51,700 bases of DNA from NCBI GenBank assembly GCA_009841335.1, contig VXLY01000043.1, positions 1 to 51,700 on the forward strand, read 5' to 3'. The position numbers and the translations under genes were made by a program. The first letter of the stretch is position 1; the number at the start of each line of letters is the position of its first letter. Of this stretch, positions 31,600 through 42,375 are shown in pieces. Origin of the DNA: Rhodothermaceae bacterium (GTDB lineage Bacteria; Bacteroidota; Rhodothermia; Rhodothermales; Bin80). The notes below the pieces were generated by a model, which was given only the letters and a program-made list of their open reading frames with translations, was not told the DNA's origin and made no database searches.

Positions 31600-33921
31600 A
31601 TGGATAGCGTATCTCCCGCACCACTGCATGAAGTCACCGAAACGCGATACCTGAACTATGCTCTGTCGGTAATCACCAGTAGAGCATTGCCAGATATTCG
31701 TGACGGGCTGAAGCCGGTTCAGAGGCGTATTCTGTATGCCATGTTCACCGGGCTCCGCCTCTATCCCAATGCCCGCTATAGGAAGAGTGCCACCATTGTC
31801 GGGGACACCATGGGTAAGTACCATCCTCATGGTGACAGCGCTATCTACGACGCAATGGCGCGAATGGCGCAGACATTTGCGCTGCGCGATCCGCTGATAG
31901 ATGGACATGGCAATTTTGGTTCAGTTGATGGTGATAAACCGGCGGCCATGCGGTACACGGAGGCGAAGCTGCTGCCATTGGCGATGACCCTGTTGGAAGA
32001 GTTGCGTCAAAACACCGTTCCTTTCAGGCCAAATTTTGACGGTACACTTTTAGAACCGGTGGTGCTGCCTGCACGCATCCCCAATTTGCTGGTCAACGGT
32101 GCAACGGGCATAGCAGTCGGAATGGCAACCAACATTCCACCTCACAATCTTGGTGAGGTTCTGAGCGGGGCGATATACATGGTTGAAAGCCTGCTCAGAC
32201 GTTCGGATCATTCCTGGCCAGACTACACATTGGATCGACTGCTAGATCGATATATCCAGGGACCTGATTTCCCGACCGGGGGCAGCATGATGAACTCCAG
32301 AGAGGAGATCCGCAATATCTACAAGAAAGGGGAAGGGACCATTGTGCTTCGAGGGACTTACCGCGTCGAAGGCAAATCGAAAGTGGTCATCACCTCTATC
32401 CCCTACGCGATCAATAAGGGGGATCTGGTTGAGAAGATTGCGAGTCATATTGCAGACGAACGCATTCCACAAATCACGGATATTCGCGACGAGTCCACGG
32501 ATGATATTCGGATTGTAATGGATCTGAAGCGTGGGGCCGATGCCAAAGTGGCCATGGGATACTTATTCAAGTATACACCCATGCAATCCCGCTTCCATGT
32601 CAATATGACATGCCTGCTCCCGACCAAGAATCCACAGATTTGTGAGCCAAAGCGAGTTAACCTGCAGACAGCTCTAGAGCACTTTCTGCTCTTCCGAATG
32701 GACGTGGTGACACGCCGACTGCGGCATGAGCTGACGCAGTTGGAGGAACGGATACACATTCTTGAAGGATTTGAGATCGTTTTTGATGACCTGGACGAGG
32801 CTATCAAGATCATTCGGGCATCAAGAAACAAAGCCGACGGCGCGCAACGGCTGAGACATCGTTTTACACTCAGCGAGGTTCAGGCAAACGCTATCCTTGA
32901 AACACGCCTGTACAAACTGTCACAGCTAGAAATAAATGCCGTACGTGAGGAACTTGAAACCAAGCGGGCCAGAGCACAGGAAATCCGCGAACTACTGGCG
33001 AATGAATTGGCCCGCTGGAAAATAGTTCGCGGCGAATTGAAGCAGGTACGACGAGAGTTTGCCACCGAGCGACGTACAGTTCTGGCCCCGGATGATGAGC
33101 GGGAGTATGAATATTCCGAAGCAGATTTCATCGTGAACGAGGACACCGTAGTCATTATCTCCCGGGCAGGCTGGATTAAACGGCAACGTTCGTATACTGA
33201 TATCAATTCCATCCGTGTTCGGGAAGGCGATGAGGTTGGATGGGCGCTGGGGACAGAAACCCGCGCCAGTATAGTGCTCTGGACTAATTTTGGAAAGGCC
33301 TATACGGTAAGGGCTAACGACATTGTAAGCACTACAGGTCACGGCATCCCGCTGCAGAAGCTGTTTGATTTTAGAGATAAGGAGTGTATTATCGGGGCAA
33401 CTTCCTGTGATCCACGAGTACTACGATCATCAAGCCTGGAAGAGGATAATGGAGCCGCGCCGCTCGGATACATGGTCGCCCTTACCGTGAAGGGGATGGC
33501 TATTCGACGCTCCCTGGAGGCTCTGGCCGAGGTCTCCACACGCAAGGGACGAATATGTGTACGGTTGGACGAAGAGGACGAAGTAATTGGTGCGTGGCCA
33601 GCCGCGGGAGACGAATTTGTTTGCTTAGCTTCCCGGAGTGGTCATGCATTAATATTTCCGGTTGAAGAGATTCCTCCCATCGCAGGCGCGGGAAAGGGAG
33701 TAATCGCCATGCGTATGAAACCCGAGGATACCCTGGTTGGGGCTACCTTAAGTGTAAATATGCGAGAAGGACTTGCTGTAAAAACGTCAAGAGGCCGCGA
33801 AGATATTGTTCGTCGAACCAAGTACAAACCTGTCCGCCGAGCCGGCAAAGGCTATCCAGTCATCCTGCACGGAGAGCTGGTTGATGTTCCTCCTGAACCT
33901 GTCGAGATCCCTTTACCATGA
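31600..33921 (+). CDS. parC: DNA topoisomerase IV subunit A
   Basis: The 773-residue protein is a type IIA topoisomerase A subunit that breaks and rejoins DNA through Tyr119 in [11 protein letters not shown]. The winged-helix/quinolone region reads [19 protein letters not shown] with Ser80 and Asp84, the usual sensitive-type residues. The coiled-coil tower contains [20 protein letters not shown]. The C-terminal beta-propeller (from about residue 500) lacks the QRRGGKG GyrA box, and the length fits ParC rather than GyrA. It decatenates chromosomes with the B subunit encoded next, whose ATG overlaps its TGA (ATGA). A gyrase A role is not fully excluded without knowing other genomic copies. Confidence 0.9.
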   Translation: MDSVSPAPLHEVTETRYLNYALSVITSRALPDIRDGLKPVQRRILYAMFTGLRLYPNARYRKSATIVGDTMGKYHPHGDSAIYDAMARMAQTFALRDPLIDGHGNFGSVDGDKPAAMRYTEAKLLPLAMTLLEELRQNTVPFRPNFDGTLLEPVVLPARIPNLLVNGATGIAVGMATNIPPHNLGEVLSGAIYMVESLLRRSDHSWPDYTLDRLLDRYIQGPDFPTGGSMMNSREEIRNIYKKGEGTIVLRGTYRVEGKSKVVITSIPYAINKGDLVEKIASHIADERIPQITDIRDESTDDIRIVMDLKRGADAKVAMGYLFKYTPMQSRFHVNMTCLLPTKNPQICEPKRVNLQTALEHFLLFRMDVVTRRLRHELTQLEERIHILEGFEIVFDDLDEAIKIIRASRNKADGAQRLRHRFTLSEVQANAILETRLYKLSQLEINAVREELETKRARAQEIRELLANELARWKIVRGELKQVRREFATERRTVLAPDDEREYEYSEADFIVNEDTVVIISRAGWIKRQRSYTDINSIRVREGDEVGWALGTETRASIVLWTNFGKAYTVRANDIVSTTGHGIPLQKLFDFRDKECIIGATSCDPRVLRSSSLEEDNGAAPLGYMVALTVKGMAIRRSLEALAEVSTRKGRICVRLDEEDEVIGAWPAAGDEFVCLASRSGHALIFPVEEIPPIAGAGKGVIAMRMKPEDTLVGATLSVNMREGLAVKTSRGREDIVRRTKYKPVRRAGKGYPVILHGELVDVPPEPVEIPLP

Positions 33922-35840
33922 GTACTTATTCGGGGAGTGATATAGTTGTACTGGAGGGCCTCGAAGCAGTACGCAAGCGTCCGGGCATGTATATCGGCGG
34001 CACAGGAAAGCCTGGGCTACATCATCTACTCTGGGAAATTGTTGATAACAGCGTAGACGAAACGGTAAATGGGTACGCGGACTGTATTGAAGTAACGCTC
34101 CATGAGGACGGTGCGAGCGTGACCGTTACCGATAATGGACGAGGTATTCCCGTAGATATACATCCAAAGAAGAAACTCCCTGCCGTGGAAGTCATCTTTA
34201 CGACCTTGCATTCCGGGGGAAAGTTTGAAGGTGATCAGTATGTGACGGCCGGTGGACTGCACGGGGTAGGGGCTTCCGTCGTCAATGCGTTGTCCAAAGA
34301 GTTGGTAGCTCGGGTAAAACGAGAAGGGAAGATATTCGAACAGCGGTTTGCGCGCGGACGCCGAACAAGTAAGCTGACGGATCTGGGGAAGCGTGTACGC
34401 GGGTCGGGAACGAGCATCTATTTTGCTCCCGATCCAAGAATTTTTGACTCGGTTAAGTTTGATGCGGCGCACATATGCGAGCAGCTTGAGATTAAAACCT
34501 ATCTGAATCGGGGCCTGCGAATAGTTTTTCGTGATGAGAGCACGGACAAAGAGATTGAGTTTATGCATGAAGGCGGGATCACTGAGTATCTGGCCAGCCT
34601 GGTAAAAGCAGGAGACATACCGACAGTGCATTCCGATGTCTTTTCCATATTTCAGGACACACTGGAGAACGGGATACGATTGGAGCTGGCCCTTCAATGG
34701 ACCGAATCAACAAGTGAATGTTTGCGCTCATATGTGAATGGTATTCCTACACGTGATGGTGGCACGCACGAGCAGGGATACAAGGATGCAGTTCGGACGG
34801 CAGTTCGGGCCTGGATGGATACACACAATGCCATTCCCCGGGGAATGGATGTTACGCCTGATGACATACGTGAGGGGCTTTTTGGCATTATTAACATGTT
34901 CATGTCTGATCCCCAGTTCCAGGGGCAGACCAAGGATAAGCTTAATAACCCTTCTGCACGCTCGCTCGTAGCTAGTACTGTCCGTATTGCGCTCGAACAG
35001 TTTTTAAACACCCATCCAACTGCCAGTGATGCGATTGGCACTCGTGTACTTCAGTCAGCACGGGCTCGTCTGGCAAGCCGCGCAGCTGCGCGATCAGCAC
35101 GCTCAAAGGCGCGTCGGAATCGACGACTGACTCTTCCGGGAAAACTGGCAGATTGCTCTTCCATGGATCCTGCTGAGGGTGAGCTCTTTATTGTTGAGGG
35201 TGATTCAGCGGGTGGTTCGGCTAAACAGGGCAGGGATCGAAAAACTCAGGCCGTGCTTCCGCTGCGTGGTAAAGTGCTGAATGCAGAGCAGGCAACAACG
35301 AAAAAATTGCTTGACAATGCAGAGTTATCCAATGTGGTTCAGGCACTAGGCTGCGGATTGGGGAAAACACTTGAGCTGGATAAACTGCGCTATCATAAGG
35401 TGATCCTGCTCATGGATGCGGATTCAGATGGGCACCACATAGCTACGTTGTTACTGACGTTCCTTTATCGGTACATGCAGCCACTCATTGACCAAGGTCA
35501 TGTATTCGTTGCAGAGCCTCCTCTGTATCGATTGGATGCCGGTAAAGAGACTCATTGGGCTCTGGACGAAACGGAGCGACATCAGATTGAGGAACGCTTG
35601 CGACGAAAAAATCCGCGTATCAAGATTGATGTGCAACGGTTCAAAGGGCTGGGCGAAATGATGCCGAAAACCCTCAAGGAAACGACGCTGGATCCAACCC
35701 GCCGCCGCCTATTGAAGATCACAATACCCGAAAAGACACGAGCGGAAACCACTATTTCCGGGCTAATGGGACGTGACGCATCTGTGCGCTATCGCTTCAT
35801 CATGGAGAATGCGTATTTGGCGGAGGACCTAGATGTTTAG
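33918..35840 (+). CDS. parE: DNA topoisomerase IV subunit B
   Basis: The 640-residue B subunit has a GHKL ATPase domain (ALWE-type [15 protein letters not shown] at 34-48, [10 protein letters not shown] at 71-80, [11 protein letters not shown]) and a TOPRIM domain with Glu427 in [12 protein letters not shown] and MDADSDGHH at 499-507 for metal. The short C-terminal part contains [10 protein letters not shown] and ends soon after, as in ParE. It powers strand passage with the ParC-like subunit immediately upstream. Translation is coupled by ATGA. The order A then B is the reverse of what many bacteria show. Its 3' end overlaps the convergent EamA gene by 41 bp. Confidence 0.92.
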   Translation: MSTYSGSDIVVLEGLEAVRKRPGMYIGGTGKPGLHHLLWEIVDNSVDETVNGYADCIEVTLHEDGASVTVTDNGRGIPVDIHPKKKLPAVEVIFTTLHSGGKFEGDQYVTAGGLHGVGASVVNALSKELVARVKREGKIFEQRFARGRRTSKLTDLGKRVRGSGTSIYFAPDPRIFDSVKFDAAHICEQLEIKTYLNRGLRIVFRDESTDKEIEFMHEGGITEYLASLVKAGDIPTVHSDVFSIFQDTLENGIRLELALQWTESTSECLRSYVNGIPTRDGGTHEQGYKDAVRTAVRAWMDTHNAIPRGMDVTPDDIREGLFGIINMFMSDPQFQGQTKDKLNNPSARSLVASTVRIALEQFLNTHPTASDAIGTRVLQSARARLASRAAARSARSKARRNRRLTLPGKLADCSSMDPAEGELFIVEGDSAGGSAKQGRDRKTQAVLPLRGKVLNAEQATTKKLLDNAELSNVVQALGCGLGKTLELDKLRYHKVILLMDADSDGHHIATLLLTFLYRYMQPLIDQGHVFVAEPPLYRLDAGKETHWALDETERHQIEERLRRKNPRIKIDVQRFKGLGEMMPKTLKETTLDPTRRRLLKITIPEKTRAETTISGLMGRDASVRYRFIMENAYLAEDLDV

Positions 35841-36735
35841 GAGGGTAACGATGTGCCGCTGCCATGATACTGCCTGCGGCAACCAGAATCATACCAATCA
35901 CAGATAGCACGTTGGGGAAATCTCCAAAGATCAGTATTCCCCAACCTGCAGCGAACAGAATCTGAACATAGCTGATCCCCATTGCTTTTGCTGTCTGTGC
36001 CCGATGCAGGCTGCGTGTGAGAAAGATCTGGGCAATATGTGTGGCCACGCCTATACCGATTAACATCAATAACTCGACAGGAGAAGGAGCGGCTACGTCA
36101 ACAACTACGAACGGGATGCAGGCAAAGGTGGATACGAAGGAGAAATAGAAAACAATTACCGAGGCATGGTCTGTTCGACGCAGTTTACGCACGCTCACAA
36201 AGGCAAGTGCGGCCAGGAGTGCCCCCAGGAGACCCACTGCAACGGAGGGTAGATGCTGCTCATTTGCAACACCACTAAAAATAAACTCGGGCTGTACCAC
36301 ACATATGACGCCAATTATACAGGCTAGTAATCCGGTAATTGTAGGTACGGACAGAGGCTCCCGAAGCAGGATCGCTGCAATTACAGCCGCAATGCAGGGG
36401 GACGTGTAGAAGAGTACCGTTGCTTCTGCCAGTGGGAGCGTAATGAGCGTCCAAAAGAAGCACATCAATGCGCCAAATCCTGTAAGGCCCCGAAAGATCA
36501 ATAACTTCTTGTTGACCCCCCACAGAGGGATGCCGACCATACGTACCCACCAGTAGCCCAATATTGCTCCGACTGCGCTCCTGAAAAGAACGATCTGCCC
36601 CGTTGGTATGGTCGGGGCAACGAGCTTTGCCATCAAAGACATGAGGCTGAAGAAGAACACGGCCACTATCATGTATCGGATCCCGACCGGAATCCAGATG
36701 GCCCGCTGACTAGCCGGCACCTTCATGAATCGCAT
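35800..36735 (-). CDS. EamA/DMT-family transporter
   Basis: The 311-residue protein has ten hydrophobic segments in two EamA repeats. The first repeat includes FFFSLMSLMAKLVAPTIPTG and LAEATVLFYTSPCIAAVIAA. The second includes LLGALLAALAFVSVRKLRRT and AQTAKAMGISYVQILFAAGW. This drug/metabolite superfamily exports amino acids, metabolites or nucleotide precursors; the substrate is not readable. The two-repeat layout without a signal peptide is normal for inner-membrane members. A second ATG four codons in is possible. It overlaps convergent parE by 41 bp, so the two transcripts are complementary at their 3' ends. It is separated from the MoxR operon by 165 bp. Confidence 0.9.
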   Translation of the reverse strand: MRFMKVPASQRAIWIPVGIRYMIVAVFFFSLMSLMAKLVAPTIPTGQIVLFRSAVGAILGYWWVRMVGIPLWGVNKKLLIFRGLTGFGALMCFFWTLITLPLAEATVLFYTSPCIAAVIAAILLREPLSVPTITGLLACIIGVICVVQPEFIFSGVANEQHLPSVAVGLLGALLAALAFVSVRKLRRTDHASVIVFYFSFVSTFACIPFVVVDVAAPSPVELLMLIGIGVATHIAQIFLTRSLHRAQTAKAMGISYVQILFAAGWGILIFGDFPNVLSVIGMILVAAGSIMAAAHRYPPKHLGPPPNTHSP

Positions 36736-36900
36736 ACTGGAGCGATAAAGATGTATTCCACACAGGTCGCCCGAAACGGGTCAATTCTCGTGTGCGGGCA
36801 GTCACATTTGACCGGTTAGCCATCGTTATCACTATTGTTGTTCGCCGTGGTTCAGAGTGGTCCGAGCGCATGAGAGAGGTGTGTGGAGCTTTTCAGATGC

Positions 36901-37923
36901 TCACACAGTGATCGTAGCGAGCAGACGATCAACAAGATCAGTAACCGTAATGCCGTCGGCCTCAGCGTTAAAATTGGCTATGACTCGATGACGCAGTACT
37001 GCGATGGCCAATGCCTGGACATCACTAATTAGGGGAGTCAGCCTGCCGTCCATTGCAGCTAATGCTTTTGCCCCCAGAATCAGATACTGCGAAGCTCTCG
37101 GCCCCGCTCCATAAGCGATGTAATTGTTAACAAAGTCAGGAGCATCTTCGCGATTGGGGCGAGTATTTGTGACCAGACGCACAGCATACTCAATCACATT
37201 GTTAGCAACCGGAAGCTGGCGAACAAGGTCCTGGTAGTTCAGCAACTCAGATTGGGACATCGCTGGCTGTACAATCGTAGCTTGGGCTGCTGTTGTTGAG
37301 CGAACCACTTCCACTTCCTGGTCAAAGGAGGGGTAGTCGAGCCAAAGATTCAGCATAAACCGATCGAGTTGAGCCTCGGGCAGCGGGTACGTACCTTCTT
37401 GTTCAATGGGGTTCTGTGTGGCCAAAACAAAGAACGGTTCATCCAGCGAGAAGGTGGTTCCACCAGCGGTTACGCGGTGTTCTTGCATGGCTTCCAGGAG
37501 TGCGGCCTGGGTTTTTGGGGGCGTGCGGTTCACTTCGTCTGCCAATACAACATTGGCAAAAATAGGACCCTTAACAAATCGGAATACACGCTTACCGGTC
37601 CGGCGATCTTCCTCAATGATCTCGGTGCCTGTTATGTCACCTGGCATCAAGTCAGGGGTGAATTGAATTCTTGTAAAATCCAGCTTCAGTGCTTTTGCAA
37701 GTGTGCGGATGAGAAGCGTCTTTGCAAGGCCGGGTACACCAATGAGTAAAACGTGCCCTCGCGCCAAAAGGCATACCAATACGTCTCGTATGATCTCTTT
37801 CTGTCCGACAATGACTTTCGAAATCTCTCTCTCCAGACGCTTACACGCTGTCGGTAAGGCCTCTGCGAGTGCAGGGTAAGCTTCTTCCGGTTGCGGATCT
37901 CCGATGCTGACTGCTCTTGCCAT
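36901..37923 (-). CDS. MoxR-family AAA+ ATPase
   Basis: The 340-residue protein has Walker A GVPGLAKT (62-69), Walker B VVLADE (125-130), the sensor ATQNPIEQEGTYPLPEAQLDRF and a C-terminal lid domain, the complete MoxR layout. MoxR ATPases act as chaperones that mature or activate other complexes, often through VWA-domain partners, but no VWA gene is in the window. It follows a SurA-like gene by only six bases, so it belongs to the parvulin operon and may assist envelope-protein assembly from the cytosolic side. That functional link is inferred from the gene order. Confidence 0.94.
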   Translation of the reverse strand: MARAVSIGDPQPEEAYPALAEALPTACKRLEREISKVIVGQKEIIRDVLVCLLARGHVLLIGVPGLAKTLLIRTLAKALKLDFTRIQFTPDLMPGDITGTEIIEEDRRTGKRVFRFVKGPIFANVVLADEVNRTPPKTQAALLEAMQEHRVTAGGTTFSLDEPFFVLATQNPIEQEGTYPLPEAQLDRFMLNLWLDYPSFDQEVEVVRSTTAAQATIVQPAMSQSELLNYQDLVRQLPVANNVIEYAVRLVTNTRPNREDAPDFVNNYIAYGAGPRASQYLILGAKALAAMDGRLTPLISDVQALAIAVLRHRVIANFNAEADGITVTDLVDRLLATITV

Positions 37924-37929
37924 GAACTG

Positions 37930-39306
37930 TTAGTTACTAGCTGTAGTGCTATCAAATTTTGAACTCATGTCGGAGGCAGTGCCATGCAGTTCAACAAACA
38001 CCTCCTCTCTCAGGAGATCTAACCAGCGACGCATTTCTTCCGCGCGCTTGGTTTCCAATGCCAAGCTCTCTATACGGGCATAATCGGTCTCTATGTCAAC
38101 GCGGTGCGTGGAAACCTTGCGATGAAGAAGTACGATGTGCCAGGCCTGATTTCCATCCAGCAGCGTAACTTCTGCTGGTTGACTGATCTCTCCAAGATCC
38201 AATGTGTCGGTGGTCGCTTTCCAGTCAGCTCCAAGAACATCTACGAAAAGATCTCTTTCGCCTGTAGTGGGATCCATTACACGTCCTCCAATCTCGGCAG
38301 ATATCTCTTCCTCTGAATGCCGCCTTGCAATAAGCTCAAACGGAATATTGTATGTTAGAATCGAATCGCGGAGCACGGTAAGCTCTGAGATAGCGTTAGT
38401 GGGATCTGACCTTGATCGGTCAATATTAATAAGAATATGACTGAAATCAACCACATCGCCCACCCGCTCATTGACGCGAAGAATATGGTAGCCAAAAGGG
38501 CTCTTGAATGGTTGGGAAAGCTCTCCCGGATCAATTCTTGCGGCGATGGCAGCGAATTCGGGGACCAGATCCCCCAAAGCCATACTCTCGTATCGCCCGC
38601 CAGTCTGAGCAGATCCAATATCCTCCGAGTACTTCCGTGCCAGGCTTTCAAGTGTACTTACGCCGGTAACGATTGAATCTCGTATTACTCCAATAATTTC
38701 GAGTGCTTCCTGCTCCGCCTCGGGCAAAATTTCCGGATACTTCACCACATGCGAGACGCGCACAATAGGGGGGAGCACCGGCAGAGAATCAGTCGGAAAC
38801 TGCGCGAACCATTCTCTGACCTCAGTAGGCGTAATCCGAAGGCCTCGCATTTTTGTGCTTTGAAACTGATCAGAGAGAATCTGATCTCGAATCTGATCCC
38901 GTAGATCGGCCCGGATCTGAACGAGGCTTTTGCCATAAAGATCTTCCAGCCTGACTTGGCTACCCAGCTGCTGGATCATGGCGTTAATGCGTTGATTCAG
39001 CGCCTGATCTACCTGATCCTCGGTAACAACAATGTTTGTATCCCGTCTTGCATGTTCGGCGAGTACAGACTGATCTATCAGCTGCTGGAGGGTTTGATAC
39101 CAAATATCGTCACTGTATTCCAATTCCTGTTGCTGTACAATGCTGGTTACAATGCCATCAATCTCCGATTTCAGGATGATCTTGTTCTCTCCGACAATGG
39201 CAACGATTTCATCTACAACGGTCCCCTGTGCCAGACCTTGATAACAGGGCAAGGTCAACAAGACGATTAGGGCGATTGGTCGGGCGAACCTAATATTTTG
39301 AGGCAT
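37930..39306 (-). CDS. SurA-like periplasmic peptidyl-prolyl isomerase/chaperone
   Basis: The 458-residue protein has a signal peptide (about 1-26, GLAQ), a SurA N-terminal chaperone domain (VVDEIVAIVGENKIILKSEI onward) and two parvulin modules. The first runs VRVSHVVKYPEILPEAEQEA to FGYHILRVNERVGD; the second begins VVDFSHILINIDRSRSDPTN and ends with NQAWHIVLLHRKV. It would bind unfolded outer-membrane proteins in the periplasm. The second parvulin is divergent and may be inactive as an isomerase. The gene sits between another SurA-type lipoprotein and MoxR on the same strand. I use SurA-like because orthology cannot be proven here. Confidence 0.88.
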   Translation of the reverse strand: MPQNIRFARPIALIVLLTLPCYQGLAQGTVVDEIVAIVGENKIILKSEIDGIVTSIVQQQELEYSDDIWYQTLQQLIDQSVLAEHARRDTNIVVTEDQVDQALNQRINAMIQQLGSQVRLEDLYGKSLVQIRADLRDQIRDQILSDQFQSTKMRGLRITPTEVREWFAQFPTDSLPVLPPIVRVSHVVKYPEILPEAEQEALEIIGVIRDSIVTGVSTLESLARKYSEDIGSAQTGGRYESMALGDLVPEFAAIAARIDPGELSQPFKSPFGYHILRVNERVGDVVDFSHILINIDRSRSDPTNAISELTVLRDSILTYNIPFELIARRHSEEEISAEIGGRVMDPTTGERDLFVDVLGADWKATTDTLDLGEISQPAEVTLLDGNQAWHIVLLHRKVSTHRVDIETDYARIESLALETKRAEEMRRWLDLLREEVFVELHGTASDMSSKFDSTTASN

Positions 39307-39411
39307 GCGAGGAGCTGCAATGGAGGCGGACAGTGAACACTGCTATAACGGATGGCATGCGAAAATTAGTGAACGCCGCCGGGCACGGAATAAAGAATTG
39401 CATCCTCACCA

Positions 39412-40260
39412 TCACCTGATTTCTATATCCTCACTGGACTCGGCCTGTGCGCGCAGGGCCTGAACGCTGCGCGCATAGTTCTGTTTCCTGATATGAATGA
39501 CCAACTGCTGCTGAACGATATCTTTGACCCACGGTAATTCCGGAATCGTGCCCGCCGGTACACGATCTATCACCTGCAGAAAATGATATTCATCATCAAC
39601 CCCGATTATCTGGGGCTGTGTGCCCTCTGAGAATCGTTGCAGGAGTGCTCGAACCTCAGGTTGACTGTTAAAGAGTTTGGCTTCGGGAAAATAATTCTGG
39701 TTCAGAGCATGCCGATCGGCTGATGAGATGTCAAACCGGTCAATCAACGCTGTAAAGACAGAATCAGCGCTTATATCCGGGGTTTGCAAGAGAATGCTTC
39801 TGGCCAGTCTAAGAGAGTCCAAGTTTGGATTGACGAGATAGCGGACATGCACGAATGGTTCAAGTAGACGCAAATACTCCTTGTTACGCTCGTAGTAGTC
39901 CACTATTTCGGACTGGGGAACTTCATTGGTGACCTGGTTCTGATATTCGGAGATGAGTGCTTCAATGAGGACGGCGCGGGCACTTTCGTTCAGGCGGGCT
40001 TCTATATCCTCTCGGGCAGACAACTGTAGTCGTGATGCTTCCTGGTACAGAAGCTCGTCAGTGATCCATTGATCGATGATCAAGTGACGCGTGTTACTGG
40101 TGTCCGAACCAGTGGTCAGGCCGGCCATTCGGGCGTCGATATCCGCTTGTAAGAGGTAAGTGTCACCTACCCTGGCAACGAAGTCATCGGGCGGATCCAA
40201 TTGTTGGCATGCAGCGGTGGCAAACAAAAGCAGGACGCAGGCCCTAAGCCGGTTTCTCAT
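39412..40260 (-). CDS. SurA-N/parvulin-like lipoprotein
   Basis: The 282-residue protein starts with a lipoprotein signal (VLLLFATAACQQ, lipobox TAAC, Cys18). An N-terminal SurA-type domain follows (FVARVGDTYLLQADIDARMA, WITDELLYQEASRLQLSARE), then a degenerate parvulin region (FVHVRYLVNPNLDSLRLARS to EYHFLQVIDRVPAG). Parvulin active-site residues are not clearly preserved, so it is probably a membrane-anchored chaperone more than an isomerase. It overlaps the longer parvulin gene by four bases and precedes the SurA-like gene by 105 bp. The short size resembles PrsA/SurA-N proteins. Confidence 0.8.
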   Translation of the reverse strand: MRNRLRACVLLLFATAACQQLDPPDDFVARVGDTYLLQADIDARMAGLTTGSDTSNTRHLIIDQWITDELLYQEASRLQLSAREDIEARLNESARAVLIEALISEYQNQVTNEVPQSEIVDYYERNKEYLRLLEPFVHVRYLVNPNLDSLRLARSILLQTPDISADSVFTALIDRFDISSADRHALNQNYFPEAKLFNSQPEVRALLQRFSEGTQPQIIGVDDEYHFLQVIDRVPAGTIPELPWVKDIVQQQLVIHIRKQNYARSVQALRAQAESSEDIEIR

Positions 40261-42254
40261 AAACGCTGGTACGCCGTAGCTAAACGATCCGGGAATGTTT
40301 TAACACGATATTTTGAGCGCAATCTCATGTGAAGGTTTTGCTCAAGCACGATCTGAATATCGGCCATGACCTCTGTACGGGCTTCCTCAAATGTCTTGGG
40401 GCGTGGAGGTTCACTTCCATCCATAAACAGCACAAGTCGACGATTGTGTGCTGAGACTATGCTGGTATGTTCTCCGGTGGACAGGTTTAAGGCCCGATCA
40501 TAAACACTGTTGGTAAGCCCGGGGACAAGCACCGTATCCAGTTGCAGATTCCAAGTTGAATCAGAGGCAATTTTTTCGACCAAATCTGCCCAGGTTCTGC
40601 CTTCATCCAGCCAGTCAACAGCTTCGATCAGTACCGAGTCAGCAGCTCCTGAAATCTCCAAGAGACGATATCTTTCCGGCCATTGATAGCGTTCAATGTT
40701 GGCGTTAAAGTGATTCAGCAGACGCAGGGTATCCGCCGAGGATGCATTCCAAACCGAATCCTCCATGATTTTGAATATTGTGAGCCCTTCCTCAAAGTTC
40801 TGCATGATCTCTCTGAACCCTGTGTCGGATTTCTCGAGTTCAAACGCGCGGTACGCGAGTGCTTTATCGTTAAGGAATGCATCCACATAAATCAATGATT
40901 GCGTAAATGCGGTTGGACCATAGCCAACGGTATTGGTCTGTTGGGCTGCAAAGTTTGCAAACTGTTTGAGGGTATATGACGAATCTGCAAGTGTAACCAG
41001 AGGCATGGCTTCTGCAGAGTCAATTGCTGCCAATTCCCCCAGATATTGTTGTACCGAGTCTCTCTGAATTCCACCAAGCAGCCTGGACAGCAACAGCGTA
41101 TCGACGGAGATTGTATAGAGCTCTCTTGATGACCGTGCTAACGCCGTCTCTGCTTCTCGCATACGAGGGAGAGCTCGGGCCATATTTGCAAGCTCATCGT
41201 ACATTTCATCTAGTGTTCTAAATGAATCAACCTGGTCTAGCCTAATGATGTGCAGTCCATATTGAGATTCAATCACATCGGACATCTGACCAATCTCTTC
41301 CAAGGCAAATGCGGCATCATGGAAACTTTTATCCCAATTAGGGTCATGGTATGAGATTGCCGGCTGTAGGGATCCTCCACTTCGGGCGCTGCCGCGATCC
41401 TCTGAATGTGCCCTTGCCAGATCATCAAATGACGCTCCTTCGTCAAGCAAAGCCTTCAGGCTGTCCATTCTTGCACGAACCTTTGCTGAATCAGAGGGAG
41501 TCTCTTCGAGAAATCGGAGCATAATGTGTGACACATGATAACCCGGCTTGGCGTCCTCGCGGCCATGGACCTTGATTAGGTGATAACCATAAGCGCTTCT
41601 GACCACATCCGATATCTCTCCGACAGGAGTGCCGTACGCGGCGTCTTCAAAAGGTTTGATCATCTCTCCAGCGCTGAATGGCCCGAGGTCTCCCCTGAAA
41701 CCCCGTTTCGAGTTTTCGCTGGAAGCTGTCCGATCCTCTGATTGTCGGTACGCGAGGTCACCAAAATTCACGCCCTGAGCCAGTGAGTCTCGCAATGCCG
41801 TGATCCTGTCCCATGCTCTGAGGGTATCTGCAGGTGAAGCCCCCTGGGGTAAAACGATCATTATGTGGCTGGCGTGAACGAAATGTTTACGCTTTTCGTA
41901 GAGATCCTCTACAATGGGAGTAACGATCTCATTGTCTATCAGGTACGGTTTGGCGAACGATGAACGATACTCGTTGATTTCGGACTGAATACCTGGATCT
42001 TCAAAATAACCAGCGCCCTCCGCCTCTTTGAGTTTAATGAGGAAGTTGACGTAACGCCTCAAAAAATCAGTGTATTCCGGCAATGAATCTTGACTTGCAA
42101 CCTCTGCGCTCCCGACAGTTTTGGCGTATTCACGCTCGAAATCTGCCAAGGTAAAAGCTTCACCATCAATTTCTGCCACCACGATGTCCTGCGCAAAAGC
42201 AATTGGAGCTGAGAGCATTGCTGCAATCAATGCAATGCGGCGTGCTGTTTTCAT
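40257..42254 (-). CDS. Large tandem-parvulin periplasmic peptidyl-prolyl isomerase
   Basis: The 665-residue exported protein (signal peptide about 1-21, cut before QDIVVAEIDG) has a SurA/PpiD-like N-terminal region. Two parvulin domains follow: HASHIMIVLPQGASPADTLR to GYHLIKVHGRED, and HVSHIMLRFLEETPSDSAKV to QYGLHIIRLDQVDS. A long C-terminal helical chaperone-like region comes after. I chose the ATG at 42254, which begins the signal peptide, over one 24 codons upstream. It is the first gene of the four-gene parvulin-MoxR set and overlaps the next gene by four bases. The two parvulins look better preserved than those downstream. It probably assists folding of outer-membrane or type IX-exported proteins. 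Confidence 0.87.
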   Translation of the reverse strand: MKTARRIALIAAMLSAPIAFAQDIVVAEIDGEAFTLADFEREYAKTVGSAEVASQDSLPEYTDFLRRYVNFLIKLKEAEGAGYFEDPGIQSEINEYRSSFAKPYLIDNEIVTPIVEDLYEKRKHFVHASHIMIVLPQGASPADTLRAWDRITALRDSLAQGVNFGDLAYRQSEDRTASSENSKRGFRGDLGPFSAGEMIKPFEDAAYGTPVGEISDVVRSAYGYHLIKVHGREDAKPGYHVSHIMLRFLEETPSDSAKVRARMDSLKALLDEGASFDDLARAHSEDRGSARSGGSLQPAISYHDPNWDKSFHDAAFALEEIGQMSDVIESQYGLHIIRLDQVDSFRTLDEMYDELANMARALPRMREAETALARSSRELYTISVDTLLLSRLLGGIQRDSVQQYLGELAAIDSAEAMPLVTLADSSYTLKQFANFAAQQTNTVGYGPTAFTQSLIYVDAFLNDKALAYRAFELEKSDTGFREIMQNFEEGLTIFKIMEDSVWNASSADTLRLLNHFNANIERYQWPERYRLLEISGAADSVLIEAVDWLDEGRTWADLVEKIASDSTWNLQLDTVLVPGLTNSVYDRALNLSTGEHTSIVSAHNRRLVLFMDGSEPPRPKTFEEARTEVMADIQIVLEQNLHMRLRSKYRVKTFPDRLATAYQRL

Positions 42255-42375
42255 AGGTATACTCAGGGATTTTGAAGAAAAGTCGATTACACCACGGTTA
42301 ACCGTAACGGTTCCCCATGAATCCATTATGGGTTCTAGTGGGTTCTAGCGGTTCATTTCATTGTATATACCGAGA

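Noticed and set aside
34026-34697. Minus-strand open frame of 223 codons inside parE
   Set aside because: It is long, but fully within the conserved GHKL ATPase and transducer coding region and without domain signatures.
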